DNA of 24,988 nt from an uncultured Bacteroidales bacterium (lineage in GTDB: Bacteria > Bacteroidota > Bacteroidia > Bacteroidales > F082). The stretch lies in assembly GCA_937926515.1 (NCBI GenBank), contig CALAZZ010000265.1:1-24988 (forward strand), in the 5' to 3' direction. The stretch's first letter is position 1, and the number at the start of each line of letters is the position of its first letter. Both the position numbers and the translations under genes were made by a program. The notes beneath the pieces were generated by a model. The model was not told the origin of the DNA and made no database searches. It saw only the letters and a list, made by a program, of their open reading frames with translations. Of the stretch, positions 8,061 to 16,084 are shown piece after piece.

Positions 8061-9506
8061 ATGAATAAATTTGATGCATCACTAAAATCATGGATTGAGA
8101 ACGAGAAAGCAGCAACAGAGTTTATCAATGTGGTAAGTCGGCTGTGGTTCGATAAATCCATTGAATTAATCCTTCTCCGGTCAGTTCTTGTTAACCGGGG
8201 TATCGGTAAGATACTTAATAAACACATCAGGGCTGAAACTATTCTAAAGAAACCGGTCAGGGTTCAGGATTCATTGTTAATTGCAAAGGCCATGCTCGAA
8301 GAAGATATCGCACCTGCACGCATTGATATTGGCCGGCTTAACAGTGAGTGGTCTGACGAAAAGGAAAAATATATTTCGGTGCGTGATTTTGTCCGCGACA
8401 AATTGAAAGCATTCATTAAAGCGCCACCACGAAGTACCAGGAAACAAGATGTGGTGTTGTATGGCTTTGGACGTATTGGGCGTTTGCTTGCAAGGGAGTT
8501 GATCCAATTTGCGGGCGATGGATCGCACCTTCGCTTACGAGCCATTGTAACCCGTAGCAATACACCTGAGGATATACGTAAACGAATCTCGCTGTTCAGA
8601 AAAGATTCCGTACACGGTACTTTTGATGGGGTTGCCAACGAGGACCTCGAGAACAAAGCCATGATTATCAATGGTCATACGGTTAAAATGCTGGCTGGTT
8701 CAAGCCCTGAAGATATTGATTATGAGGCAGAAGGCATAACTGATGCCCTGATCATTGACAATACAGGGGTTTATCGTGACCGTGAGGCGCTTGGCAGACA
8801 TCTTAAAGCCAAAGGGGTATCAAAAGTGTTGCTAACAGCTCCTGGGAAAGGTGATATTCCTAATATAGTTTACGGTGTAAATCATGCTAATCTTGATATT
8901 GACCACGAAACGATTTTCTCAGCAGCATCATGTACAACAAATGCCATCGTGCCCGGGCTTGAGGTAATTGAAAACAAATTAGGTATCTTCAAAGGTCATA
9001 TTGAAACCATACATGCCTATACCAATGACCAAAACTTGCTTGACAATTACCACAAAAAATCTCGTAGAGGCAGGTCTGCCCCCTTGAACATGGTCATCAC
9101 TGAGACTGGTGCCGGATCAGCTGCAGCTAAAGCCATTCCAACTCTTAAAGGAAAACTAACTTCCAATGCAGTTCGTGTGCCTGTGCCCAATGTGTCTTTA
9201 GCAGTTTTAACCTTAGAGGTGAACAAAAAAACAACTATTGACGAAGTGAATGGTTTATTTCTTGAAGCCTCACTCAAAGGAACACTGATCGAACAGATAA
9301 GGTTCAGCAATGCCACTGAATTTGTTTCATCAGATGGTATTGGTGATTCCTGTGCATGCATATATGATAGTCCGGCAACCAAAGTGTCGGAGGACGGGCA
9401 AACTGTTGTGTTGTATTTGTGGTATGATAATGAATTTGGTTATACAAGTCAGGTGATCAGGCTGGCAAGGCATATCGGCAAGGTTAAAAGTTACCGTTAC
9501 TATTAG
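8061..9506 (+). CDS. gap: glyceraldehyde-3-phosphate dehydrogenase, long form with N-terminal extension
   Basis: A 481-residue GAPDH, about 145 residues longer than the classical enzyme. Residues 1-125 are a mostly helical, charged extension I do not recognise as a catalytic domain; long GAPDHs of this kind occur in Bacteroidota. The Rossmann start is VLYGFGRIGRLLARE (132-146). The catalytic centre is SAASCTTNAI (Cys291), with His318 in IHAYTNDQ. The S-loop follows at 321-345, and WYDNEFGY (454-461) closes the active site. It interconverts glyceraldehyde 3-phosphate and 1,3-bisphosphoglycerate. The cofactor-specificity residues differ from NAD enzymes: the Asp32 position is Arg165 in IVTRSN, and the Pro188 position is Tyr330. 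This suggests NADP use and perhaps a gluconeogenic role (inference). It stands alone between the rpoD terminator and pyrG. Confidence 0.93.
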   Translation: MNKFDASLKSWIENEKAATEFINVVSRLWFDKSIELILLRSVLVNRGIGKILNKHIRAETILKKPVRVQDSLLIAKAMLEEDIAPARIDIGRLNSEWSDEKEKYISVRDFVRDKLKAFIKAPPRSTRKQDVVLYGFGRIGRLLARELIQFAGDGSHLRLRAIVTRSNTPEDIRKRISLFRKDSVHGTFDGVANEDLENKAMIINGHTVKMLAGSSPEDIDYEAEGITDALIIDNTGVYRDREALGRHLKAKGVSKVLLTAPGKGDIPNIVYGVNHANLDIDHETIFSAASCTTNAIVPGLEVIENKLGIFKGHIETIHAYTNDQNLLDNYHKKSRRGRSAPLNMVITETGAGSAAAKAIPTLKGKLTSNAVRVPVPNVSLAVLTLEVNKKTTIDEVNGLFLEASLKGTLIEQIRFSNATEFVSSDGIGDSCACIYDSPATKVSEDGQTVVLYLWYDNEFGYTSQVIRLARHIGKVKSYRYY

Positions 9507-9649
9507 GGTATGCTGATATCCAAGCGTCATGTCATGCTTATAACATGCTATGAGCTATTTATGAATACTATATACCTTGTTCGTGCAATGGCTGTTTTTC
9601 GTTTGTGAACAAAATAAAGTTTTGGCCTTTTTATCCTGCAATTTAGTTT

Positions 9650-9657
9650 TAAATTTG
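9650..9657 (+). promoter_or_regulatory. candidate -7 element for pyrG
   Basis: TAAATTTG matches the -7 consensus and would start transcription about 18 bases before the pyrG ATG. A TTTG at 9621-9624 could be the -33 element, though its 25-bp spacing is longer than usual. Confidence 0.5.
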
Positions 9658-9681
9658 TCCGCTTAATGGAGCAAAAACCAA

Positions 9682-11292
9682 ATGAAAAACACTAAATACA
9701 TCTTTGTTACCGGCGGTGTTACATCTTCATTAGGCAAGGGGATAATTTCTGCTTCTTTAGCTAAGTTGCTGCAAGGCAGGGGTTTCTCAATTACTATACA
9801 GAAACTCGATCCCTATATTAATGTGGACCCGGGCACTTTGAACCCTTATGAACACGGTGAGTGTTATGTTACCGAAGATGGTGCTGAAACTGATCTTGAT
9901 CTTGGTCATTATGAACGTTTTTCAAATACGCCAACCTCACAGGCAAATAATGTGACTACAGGCCGTATTTATCAAAATGTAATCAATAAAGAACGTAAAG
10001 GTGAGTTTCTTGGCACAACAGTACAGGTTATTCCACACATCACGGATGAGATACAGCGTAGCATCAAATTGCTGGGACAAACAGGGGAGTTTGACTTTGT
10101 CATAACTGAGATAGGTGGAACAGTGGGTGATATTGAGTCATTCCCATTTATTGAAGCTATACGCCAAATGCGTTGGGAAATAGGTCGTAATTGTGTTGTA
10201 ATCCACCTCACCCTAGTGCCTTTTCTGCGTGCTGCCGGTGAGCTAAAAACAAAGCCCACTCAGCATTCAGTTAAAACCATGCTCGAGCAGGGGGTGCAGC
10301 CAGACATTATTGTATGTCGAACTGAAAGGCCATTGAACGAGACCATTAAGAGTAAAATTGCACAGTTTTGTAATGTTGATGTGAGTTCAGTGATAGAAAG
10401 CATTGATGCTGAATCAATCTATGAAGTGCCTGTGCTAATGCTTGAAGAAAAACTGGATGTCGAGGTACTACGAAAAACCAATACCTCTGTGCCTTCCAAA
10501 ATCGATATTGAGCAGTGGAAAAAATTCCTGTTCAGGTTAAAGAAACCTACATATGAAGTTACCGTGGGCTTGGTGGGTAAATATGTTGAGCTCAAGGATG
10601 CCTATAAGTCTATTCATGAAGCTTTTATTCATGGGGGCGTTGCAAATGACTGTGCCGTCAGAATCAAATACATCCATAGCGAAAATGTTACAGAGGGTAC
10701 GGTATCTCGTCTATTGTCAGATGTTGATGGGGTATTGGTTGCACCGGGATTTGGTTCAAGGGGAATTGATGGTAAGATTATTGCCATTCAGTATGTTAGG
10801 GATCATAATATTCCATTTTTTGGGATTTGTTTGGGTATGCAATGTGCTGTGATCGAATTTGGCCGCAATGTAATTGGCCTCAAGGGTGCTCATTCCACTG
10901 AAATGAATGCACAAACCCCCCATCCTGTGATTGACATAATGGAAACCCAAAAAAGTATTCATGACATGGGAGGTACCATGCGACTGGGTGCTTATCCCTG
11001 TTTACTTGAAAAGGGTTCCAAAGTTTATGAACTTTATGGCGAATTACTTATTTCAGAGCGTCATCGTCATCGATTTGAATTTAACAACAAATACAGGAAA
11101 CAATACATTGAGGCGGGCATGAAAATGTCAGGAATTTATCCGCAAGAGGACCTTGTAGAGATCATTGAGTTGGAAAACCATCCATGGTTTATTGGCGTGC
11201 AGTTTCATCCTGAATATAAAAGTACGGTTGCCAGGGTCCATCCGCTATTTGCCGGTTTTATTGAAGCGGCTTTGAATTTTAAAAACAAATGA
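9682..11292 (+). CDS. pyrG: CTP synthase (glutamine-hydrolysing)
   Basis: CTP synthase of 536 residues, the normal length, which aminates UTP to CTP with ATP and glutamine-derived ammonia as the last step of de novo pyrimidine nucleotide synthesis. The N-terminal synthetase domain (1-270) starts with FVTGGVTSSLGKGI, the ATP-binding loop, followed by KLDPYINVDPGTLNPYEHGE and TEIGGTVGDIES. The C-terminal class I glutamine amidotransferase domain (about 292-530) has its nucleophile Cys383 in GICLGMQ and the His509/Glu511 pair in QFHPE. All key residues are present. The ATG is at the expected place for the family, which begins just before the FVTGGV strand. A 154-bp gap to yidC with its own promoter candidate suggests pyrG is transcribed alone. 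Confidence 0.98.
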   Translation: MKNTKYIFVTGGVTSSLGKGIISASLAKLLQGRGFSITIQKLDPYINVDPGTLNPYEHGECYVTEDGAETDLDLGHYERFSNTPTSQANNVTTGRIYQNVINKERKGEFLGTTVQVIPHITDEIQRSIKLLGQTGEFDFVITEIGGTVGDIESFPFIEAIRQMRWEIGRNCVVIHLTLVPFLRAAGELKTKPTQHSVKTMLEQGVQPDIIVCRTERPLNETIKSKIAQFCNVDVSSVIESIDAESIYEVPVLMLEEKLDVEVLRKTNTSVPSKIDIEQWKKFLFRLKKPTYEVTVGLVGKYVELKDAYKSIHEAFIHGGVANDCAVRIKYIHSENVTEGTVSRLLSDVDGVLVAPGFGSRGIDGKIIAIQYVRDHNIPFFGICLGMQCAVIEFGRNVIGLKGAHSTEMNAQTPHPVIDIMETQKSIHDMGGTMRLGAYPCLLEKGSKVYELYGELLISERHRHRFEFNNKYRKQYIEAGMKMSGIYPQEDLVEIIELENHPWFIGVQFHPEYKSTVARVHPLFAGFIEAALNFKNK

Positions 11293-11405
11293 TAATCTCG
11301 GTGTCCATTTTAAAATCTGGAACGAACACATTTTTTTACCACTGCCATCTCTTATGCTAAGGATGCTTTTATAATAAATCCGGCTGCCGGTCAGCATAAA
11401 ACTAT

Positions 11406-11413
11406 TATTTTTG
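11406..11413 (+). promoter_or_regulatory. candidate -7 element for yidC
   Basis: TATTTTTG matches TAnnTTTG and lies 33 bp before the yidC ATG, predicting a leader of about 27 bases. No convincing -33 box is seen. A short GC-rich inverted repeat (CCGG...CCGG, 11380-11390) lies just upstream. Confidence 0.4.
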
Positions 11414-11446
11414 CATCCCGGTCAATAATTTAATCATTTATTTTCG

Positions 11447-13390
11447 ATGAACAGAGACTCAATACTCGGGTTTATTCTTATTGCAGCCATTTTAGTGGTT
11501 TATTCTATCTGGATGACCCCGTCAAAAGAAGAAATGGAGGAGCGACGCAGAGCCGCTGACTCAATTGCTTTTGTCAGGCAGCAGCAGCGCGTTCTGGATT
11601 CCATCAGAATGGCAGCTGAAATAGCAAGACTCCAGGACGATTTTGATCAACATGCCAGGCAGGATACAATTGAAGAGGTTGAATTATTGCATGACTATCA
11701 GCAGTTGAGGGATCAGTTTGGTGTTTTTGCCAGTTCATCTGTTGGAGATGAATCCACCTACACCATTGAGAATGAAGTAATGATTTTGACCATTGGAAGT
11801 AAAGGAGGGTATATTAAAGAGGTTGAACTTAAGAATTACAAGACATTTGATTCCTTGCCTTTACGTATCTTCGATATTAACACTTCCTTGTTTGATCTTT
11901 CGTTCTTTGCGCTTAACCGTAACATTAGTACCGCTAACTTCTATTTCGAACCGATATACAGGAATCAGAAGTTCGAAGGCAGTTCCCTGCAAGCACCTTT
12001 GAACGACAGCCTCGTTTTCAGCATGCGCTTGTATGCTGATCAGGCCGACGGAACAAAAGATCCGGATCGATATATTGAATATGAGTACCGGTTACAGGCT
12101 GATAAATATATGATGGGATTTGATATTCACCTGGTGGGCATGGACCGGATATTGGCCAGTAATACCAATTTTTTAACAATTGATTGGAAAGCCGATATGC
12201 TTCAGCAGGAGAAAAGCGTTGATCGTTTCAATGGTAGTACAATCTTCTTCCGGCATCTGACAGATGATGTTGACGAATTATCGCAAAAAGAAAGTGATGA
12301 GGAATCAGTAAGGACAAGATTGAAATGGGTTTCCTATAAGCAACGTTTCTTCTCTGCTTCTTTGATTGCGGGTAATTATTTTGATAATGCCGAACTCAGG
12401 ACATCAACCAACCAATCACCAGATAATCCACGCTATTTAAAATCGATGCATGCCAGCCTCGAATTGCCGTTCAGTTTTTCCTCAGAGCAAACCATACCTA
12501 TGTCATTTTATTTTGGCCCGCTTAGCTTTAGTGAATTAAGGGCTTATAAGCTTGACCTGGAGCGACAGATACCATTGGGCTGGGGTTTTTTCCTTTTGGG
12601 GTGGATCAATATTTATATCGTTATCCCAGTATTTAATTTTCTGGGTAGCTATGGATGGAATTATGGAATAGTTATCCTTGTCCTTACCATTTTACTTAAA
12701 ATACTGCTATTTCCTATTGCGTATAAAACTTATTTATCATCAGCCAAGATGCGCGTGCTGAAGCCCGAGGTTGATGAGATAAGCAGTAAATATCCCAAGA
12801 AGGAAGATGCAATGAAGAAACAACAGGCAGTCATGCAACTATACAAGCGTGCAGGGGCCAATCCCATGTCGGGTTGTATTCCAATGCTTTTGCAAATGCC
12901 TATTCTGATCGCACTTTTCCGGTTTTTTCCCTCCAGCATCGAATTAAGACAGCAATCCTTTTTGTGGGCTGAAGACTTGTCGAGTTATGACAGCATCATG
13001 GACCTGCCTTTCAATATTCCATTCTATGGTGATCATGTAAGCTTATTTACCCTGTTGATGAGCATATCTACGATCATTTATACTCATCTCAATATGAGCA
13101 TGACCGGATCGCAAGGCACTCAAATGCCCGGTATGAAAACCATGATGTACCTTATGCCGATCATGTTCTTGGGATTGTTCAATGGCTATGCATCTGGCTT
13201 AAGCTACTATTATTTTCTAGCCAATGTCATCACATTTGTGCAGATGTATATTTTCAGATTATCTATTGATGAGGACAAACTTCGCTCAAAAATTGAGGCC
13301 AACAAGAAAAAGCCAATCAAGAAATCAGGTTTTCAAAAAAGGTTGGAAGAGGCTGCAAAAAAGCGAGGTTACCAGATGCCTAAAAAATGA
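11447..13390 (+). CDS. yidC: membrane protein insertase YidC
   Basis: YidC/Oxa1-type insertase of 647 residues, which places and folds inner-membrane proteins with or without SecYEG. The first membrane helix is residues 7-22. A charged, coiled-coil-prone linker (26-90) leads to the large periplasmic beta domain (about 100-365). The conserved C-terminal core has helices near 376-400, 403-425, 475-495, 530-550 and 565-600, with cytoplasmic YKTYLSSAKMRVLKPE (426-441) and AGANPMSGCIPMLLQMP (469-485). The hydrophilic-groove position that is Arg in E. coli appears to be Lys418. The tail from about 610 is strongly basic (KKKPIKKSGFQKRLEEAAKK), as in YidCs that help dock ribosomes. The truncated hemoglobin gene follows after 14 bp. 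Confidence 0.97.
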   Translation: MNRDSILGFILIAAILVVYSIWMTPSKEEMEERRRAADSIAFVRQQQRVLDSIRMAAEIARLQDDFDQHARQDTIEEVELLHDYQQLRDQFGVFASSSVGDESTYTIENEVMILTIGSKGGYIKEVELKNYKTFDSLPLRIFDINTSLFDLSFFALNRNISTANFYFEPIYRNQKFEGSSLQAPLNDSLVFSMRLYADQADGTKDPDRYIEYEYRLQADKYMMGFDIHLVGMDRILASNTNFLTIDWKADMLQQEKSVDRFNGSTIFFRHLTDDVDELSQKESDEESVRTRLKWVSYKQRFFSASLIAGNYFDNAELRTSTNQSPDNPRYLKSMHASLELPFSFSSEQTIPMSFYFGPLSFSELRAYKLDLERQIPLGWGFFLLGWINIYIVIPVFNFLGSYGWNYGIVILVLTILLKILLFPIAYKTYLSSAKMRVLKPEVDEISSKYPKKEDAMKKQQAVMQLYKRAGANPMSGCIPMLLQMPILIALFRFFPSSIELRQQSFLWAEDLSSYDSIMDLPFNIPFYGDHVSLFTLLMSISTIIYTHLNMSMTGSQGTQMPGMKTMMYLMPIMFLGLFNGYASGLSYYYFLANVITFVQMYIFRLSIDEDKLRSKIEANKKKPIKKSGFQKRLEEAAKKRGYQMPKK

Positions 13391-13404
13391 GTCTTTAATT
13401 AATC

Positions 13405-13770
13405 ATGCAACTTACATATTTTGAACGTATAGGTCAGGACAATCTCAAGCAACTGATTGCCTCCTTTTATGAAGAAGTGAAGGAGAACGAAATACTTAGA
13501 CCCATGTATCATGGAGATATGGAGGCGGCAGAGCGCAGATTGTTTTTGTTTATGGTACAATATCTTGGCGGTCCGGCCACTTATTCTGAACGCAGGGGCC
13601 ATCCACGTTTGAGGATGCGTCATATGGTTTTTCCAATTGATGAAAAAGCCAAGGAGGAGTGGTTAAATTGTATGCACAAAGCGATGGATAAGATCGAGAT
13701 TGACCCTGAATCAAAGCAGTACTTGTGGAATTATTTTGTTCAGACAGCTAATTTTTTGAAAAACAGGTAG
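13405..13770 (+). CDS. group II truncated hemoglobin
   Basis: A 2-on-2 globin of 121 residues, the normal truncated size, which binds heme and probably handles O2, NO or peroxide. Group II (HbO/YjbI-like) signatures are clear. Phe21-Tyr22 sit at helix B9-B10, QYLGGP (52-57) in helix E, RGHPRLRMRH (64-73) precedes the proximal heme ligand His73, and the diagnostic group II tryptophan is Trp86 in EEWLNCM. It starts with ATG 14 bp after yidC on the same strand, so it is probably cotranscribed; a functional tie to membrane insertion is not implied. A convergent gene ends 47 bp downstream. No own promoter is seen in the short gap. Confidence 0.93.
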   Translation: MQLTYFERIGQDNLKQLIASFYEEVKENEILRPMYHGDMEAAERRLFLFMVQYLGGPATYSERRGHPRLRMRHMVFPIDEKAKEEWLNCMHKAMDKIEIDPESKQYLWNYFVQTANFLKNR

Positions 13771-13816
13771 TACAGGAATTGGATGGAACAAATGATAGTA
13801 AAAACTACCTGACGCT

Positions 13817-14896
13817 TTACCACATATTGAACAGTGTAAGCCTTACATCTAAAAAATCTGCTACATGTCCGTGAGCACGTAAACCCAATCCAGTCATCAT
13901 CCAGGAATTTACTTTATAATTGAGGGTGTACCTTTGGTAAACATCATGTTTTTCTGTAGCTGATTTTTTCAGGTAAAAACCAAAAGCCTGGCTAAAGAGA
14001 AATCTTCCAAGTATGATCTCATTTTTTGGGGCGATACCAACACTTACAAAATCAGTTTCACCTTCATTTGCAAGTGCTTTATGTGCTCCCTGCTTGACAA
14101 TTTCGGCATGGATGCCGATGCTATTGATGCGGCTGATTTGTTTTAAGTAATGCATGCCACTGCCACCAACCATATACCAGGTGCCATCTACTTTTCTGAT
14201 CAGGGTTCCGAAAAGCTCAATTCCAAACCGGTTATTTGGCTTTCCCGGAAGCCTCCATTCAGTTTTTTCAAACCGATTAAATTCCATTTGCCTGTTTGAG
14301 TGAGATATGCCAAAAATGGCAGTTGGAAAATTAATTCCTTTATTCGGCTCTGTGATCCCTCCGCTTGAAATGTGGTTGTAACTAGCGCCTAGATGTACCA
14401 TCCAGTTAGGTAAAACCTGGTAATTGAACTGTATGCCCATGCTGCCCGAAAGTGCAAAATGAGAAGAATAGGAGAGGTTATGTGGGTTGTTGAATTCATC
14501 ATAAGGCTTTGTCAAATAAGGGACTCCAAAAGCGAGCCTTAGGCCAAAATGCAGTCGTTTCGAACCGATAAAAACTGGCTCGAGCACTACCGTTGGGTTG
14601 ATGCCATAGCCCAGAATACGATTATTGTCAAAGCTCCAGAACTCAAGGGCAAATCCAGCCTTGGGCATGCACAAACATAAATCCCACATGGATTGGTCAG
14701 CATATTGCAGGTAATACCCGAATGACATGGCCATTGGGTAAGAGTCCTTAACGGCAACAATATCATGCGAATGAACGATAATATAGGATGCATGGATGTT
14801 GCTTCCGACTATGCGATAGGGTTTATCCGGGCCCGGTCCGGCCTGGCTCTTAAACAAGAAGGTCAAACAAAAGATGACTAAAATAAATCTCCTCAT
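13817..14896 (-). CDS. PagL-like acyloxyacyl hydrolase / lipid A 3-O-deacylase family outer-membrane protein
   Basis: A 359-residue protein with a signal peptide (1-19, cleavage near SQA-GP) and alternating beta-strand patterns of an outer-membrane barrel, ending in an aromatic residue (Trp359). The stretch YNHISSGG (173-180) followed by PNKGIN (184-189) resembles the PagL H-x-S-N-x-G catalytic region, with His175 and Ser177 as the expected dyad. PagL removes the 3-linked acyl chain from lipid A in the outer membrane. The protein is much longer than classical PagL (about 150-190 residues), so the extra C-terminal strands (200-359) are unexplained. Its ATG overlaps the stop codon of the upstream Tudor-like gene by four bases. 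Activity is inferred from the motif; another barrel function is possible. Confidence 0.68.
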   Translation of the reverse strand: MRRFILVIFCLTFLFKSQAGPGPDKPYRIVGSNIHASYIIVHSHDIVAVKDSYPMAMSFGYYLQYADQSMWDLCLCMPKAGFALEFWSFDNNRILGYGINPTVVLEPVFIGSKRLHFGLRLAFGVPYLTKPYDEFNNPHNLSYSSHFALSGSMGIQFNYQVLPNWMVHLGASYNHISSGGITEPNKGINFPTAIFGISHSNRQMEFNRFEKTEWRLPGKPNNRFGIELFGTLIRKVDGTWYMVGGSGMHYLKQISRINSIGIHAEIVKQGAHKALANEGETDFVSVGIAPKNEIILGRFLFSQAFGFYLKKSATEKHDVYQRYTLNYKVNSWMMTGLGLRAHGHVADFLDVRLTLFNMW

Positions 14897-15423
14897 TTTG
14901 AGTCGCCTACGAAATAATCTTCCTTATCGGCAAATAAAACATTGAAAGTGGTTAGACTACCATAAATACGGGTGATGTATTGCTGCAAGCTAATTTTCTC
15001 ATCTTCTTCAAGCTCTGATGAGTTAATACGCTGCTCCATCACACGCAGCCTGTCTCTGACCATCACTATTTTATGAAAAAATGACTCGATTGGTACTTCT
15101 TTGCTTTTTAAGGCCGGGTTTGCCGGTTTAAGTACCAACATACCACCACGCCATCTATCGCCTATTGATACCGTTTCCTGTATATCTGTGATTCTTCTTA
15201 GCAGCCTGGTGAAAACTCTTTCTACCTTCTCAAAACTAACAAGATCCATTTCACTTCCAACATAATCCAGTACCTCAATGCCTTTGAATGATTTCAAGAT
15301 GGATTTAGTTCCGTAATCTATAAATGTGATTTCATAGGCATCAGCATAAACCTGTATGACAACGCCTTTACCAAATTCGGGATGCTTTACACGCGACCCG
15401 ATACCCAAAGTGATGTGCTCCAT
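14893..15423 (-). CDS. Tudor-like domain protein of unknown function
   Basis: A soluble protein of 176 residues without a signal peptide. Residues 7-53 (GIGSRVKHPEFGKGVV, then a beta-rich stretch to EVLD) match the Tudor-like pattern also found at the C-terminus of UvrD/PcrA helicases (G-x-x-V-x-H-x-x-F-G-x-G). Residues 60-90 are helical, then WRGGMLVLKPANP (91-103) and a helical C-terminal part (110-165) with FFHKIVMVRDRLRVMEQRIN and YITRIYGSLTTFN. The strongly patterned C-terminal half looks like a conserved domain, but I do not recognise a function. UvrD-type Tudor domains can bind RNA polymerase; whether this one does is speculation. It is translationally coupled (ATGA) to the PagL-like gene. 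Confidence 0.75.
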   Translation of the reverse strand: MEHITLGIGSRVKHPEFGKGVVIQVYADAYEITFIDYGTKSILKSFKGIEVLDYVGSEMDLVSFEKVERVFTRLLRRITDIQETVSIGDRWRGGMLVLKPANPALKSKEVPIESFFHKIVMVRDRLRVMEQRINSSELEEDEKISLQQYITRIYGSLTTFNVLFADKEDYFVGDSK

Positions 15424-15445
15424 AGATGAAAATTTATTGCAGTGG

Positions 15446-15453
15446 CAAAAATA
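15446..15453 (-). promoter_or_regulatory. candidate -7 element for Tudor-like/PagL-like pair
   Basis: The minus strand reads TATTTTTG in the 67-bp gap between coaE and the Tudor-like gene, predicting a leader of about 16 bases. It would let this pair be expressed independently of the coaE operon. No -33 box was identified. Confidence 0.4.
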
Positions 15454-15490
15454 AGCATTTGCATCCTGACTGCGATGGGTTTGATATCAA

Positions 15491-16084
15491 TTATAAACCG
15501 GTTTTGGCAAGCAGGTTTCGATGAATTGTAAGCACTTGTGGGATCAAAAGGTTTTCATCGTCATTTTTTATGATGAAGTCTGCCAGCTCTGTTTTTTGTT
15601 CATCGGACCATTGGTACTGCATACGTTTTTTAACAGCATCAAGGCCTACATGATCCCTTTCCATCACACGTTTGATCCTGATTTCAGCAGGTGCTACTAC
15701 GAGGATATTGTAATCCAGTTGTTTGTAGTATCCGGTTTCGAATAAAATGGCAGCTTCATACAATATATAGGGGCAATTAGTTTGTTGATCAACCCATGAA
15801 CTGAACTTTTGCCTGACAGCTGGATGGATCAGGTTGTTAACAAAAGAGACGGCATTGGGATCACTAAAAAGTATGTCTGCGAGTTTTTTCTTATTTAATT
15901 GACCATTTGAAAAATAGATTTGATCCCCAAACCTGACAGACATTTTTGCTTTGACCTCTTGTTCCATATACAGGGCTTTAGCCTGTTGATCCGCTTCAAA
16001 TACAGGAATTCCCAATTTATTGAATACCATCGAACTCAGCGTTTTGCCACTTCCGATATTACCTGTAATTCCAACTCTTATCAT
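15491..16084 (-). CDS. coaE: dephospho-CoA kinase
   Basis: CoaE (197 aa) phosphorylates the 3'-hydroxyl of dephospho-CoA, the final step of coenzyme A synthesis. The P-loop is GNIGSGKT (8-15), followed by the family's GIPVFEADQQAK segment (25-36) with the catalytic-region Asp32. LIHPAVRQ (84-91) is the conserved HP motif. YEAAILFETG (109-118) forms the substrate region, and RIKRVMERD and the RMQYQW segment supply lid arginines. Length is normal. It is the last gene of the DUF1573-yajC-ybbR-coaE run, and its ATG overlaps the ybbR stop codon by four bases, indicating coupled translation. Confidence 0.96.
   Translation of the reverse strand: MIRVGITGNIGSGKTLSSMVFNKLGIPVFEADQQAKALYMEQEVKAKMSVRFGDQIYFSNGQLNKKKLADILFSDPNAVSFVNNLIHPAVRQKFSSWVDQQTNCPYILYEAAILFETGYYKQLDYNILVVAPAEIRIKRVMERDHVGLDAVKKRMQYQWSDEQKTELADFIIKNDDENLLIPQVLTIHRNLLAKTGL

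Noticed and set aside
9507..9600. Imperfect ATGC-rich repeats downstream of the GAPDH gene (TCATGCTTATAACATGCTATGAG region)
   Set aside because: The repeats do not form a clean stem or a regular array, and no T-tract follows.
9972..10259. Long antisense reading frames inside pyrG, clpB, gap and other genes
   Set aside because: They lie fully opposite well-supported genes, have no recognisable domains, and follow from the codon pattern of the sense strand.
11296..11337. Possible terminator after pyrG (GTG and TCCA arms with TGGA and CAC, then seven T)
   Set aside because: The stem is short and interrupted by a bulge of several bases; the T-run alone is not enough to call it.
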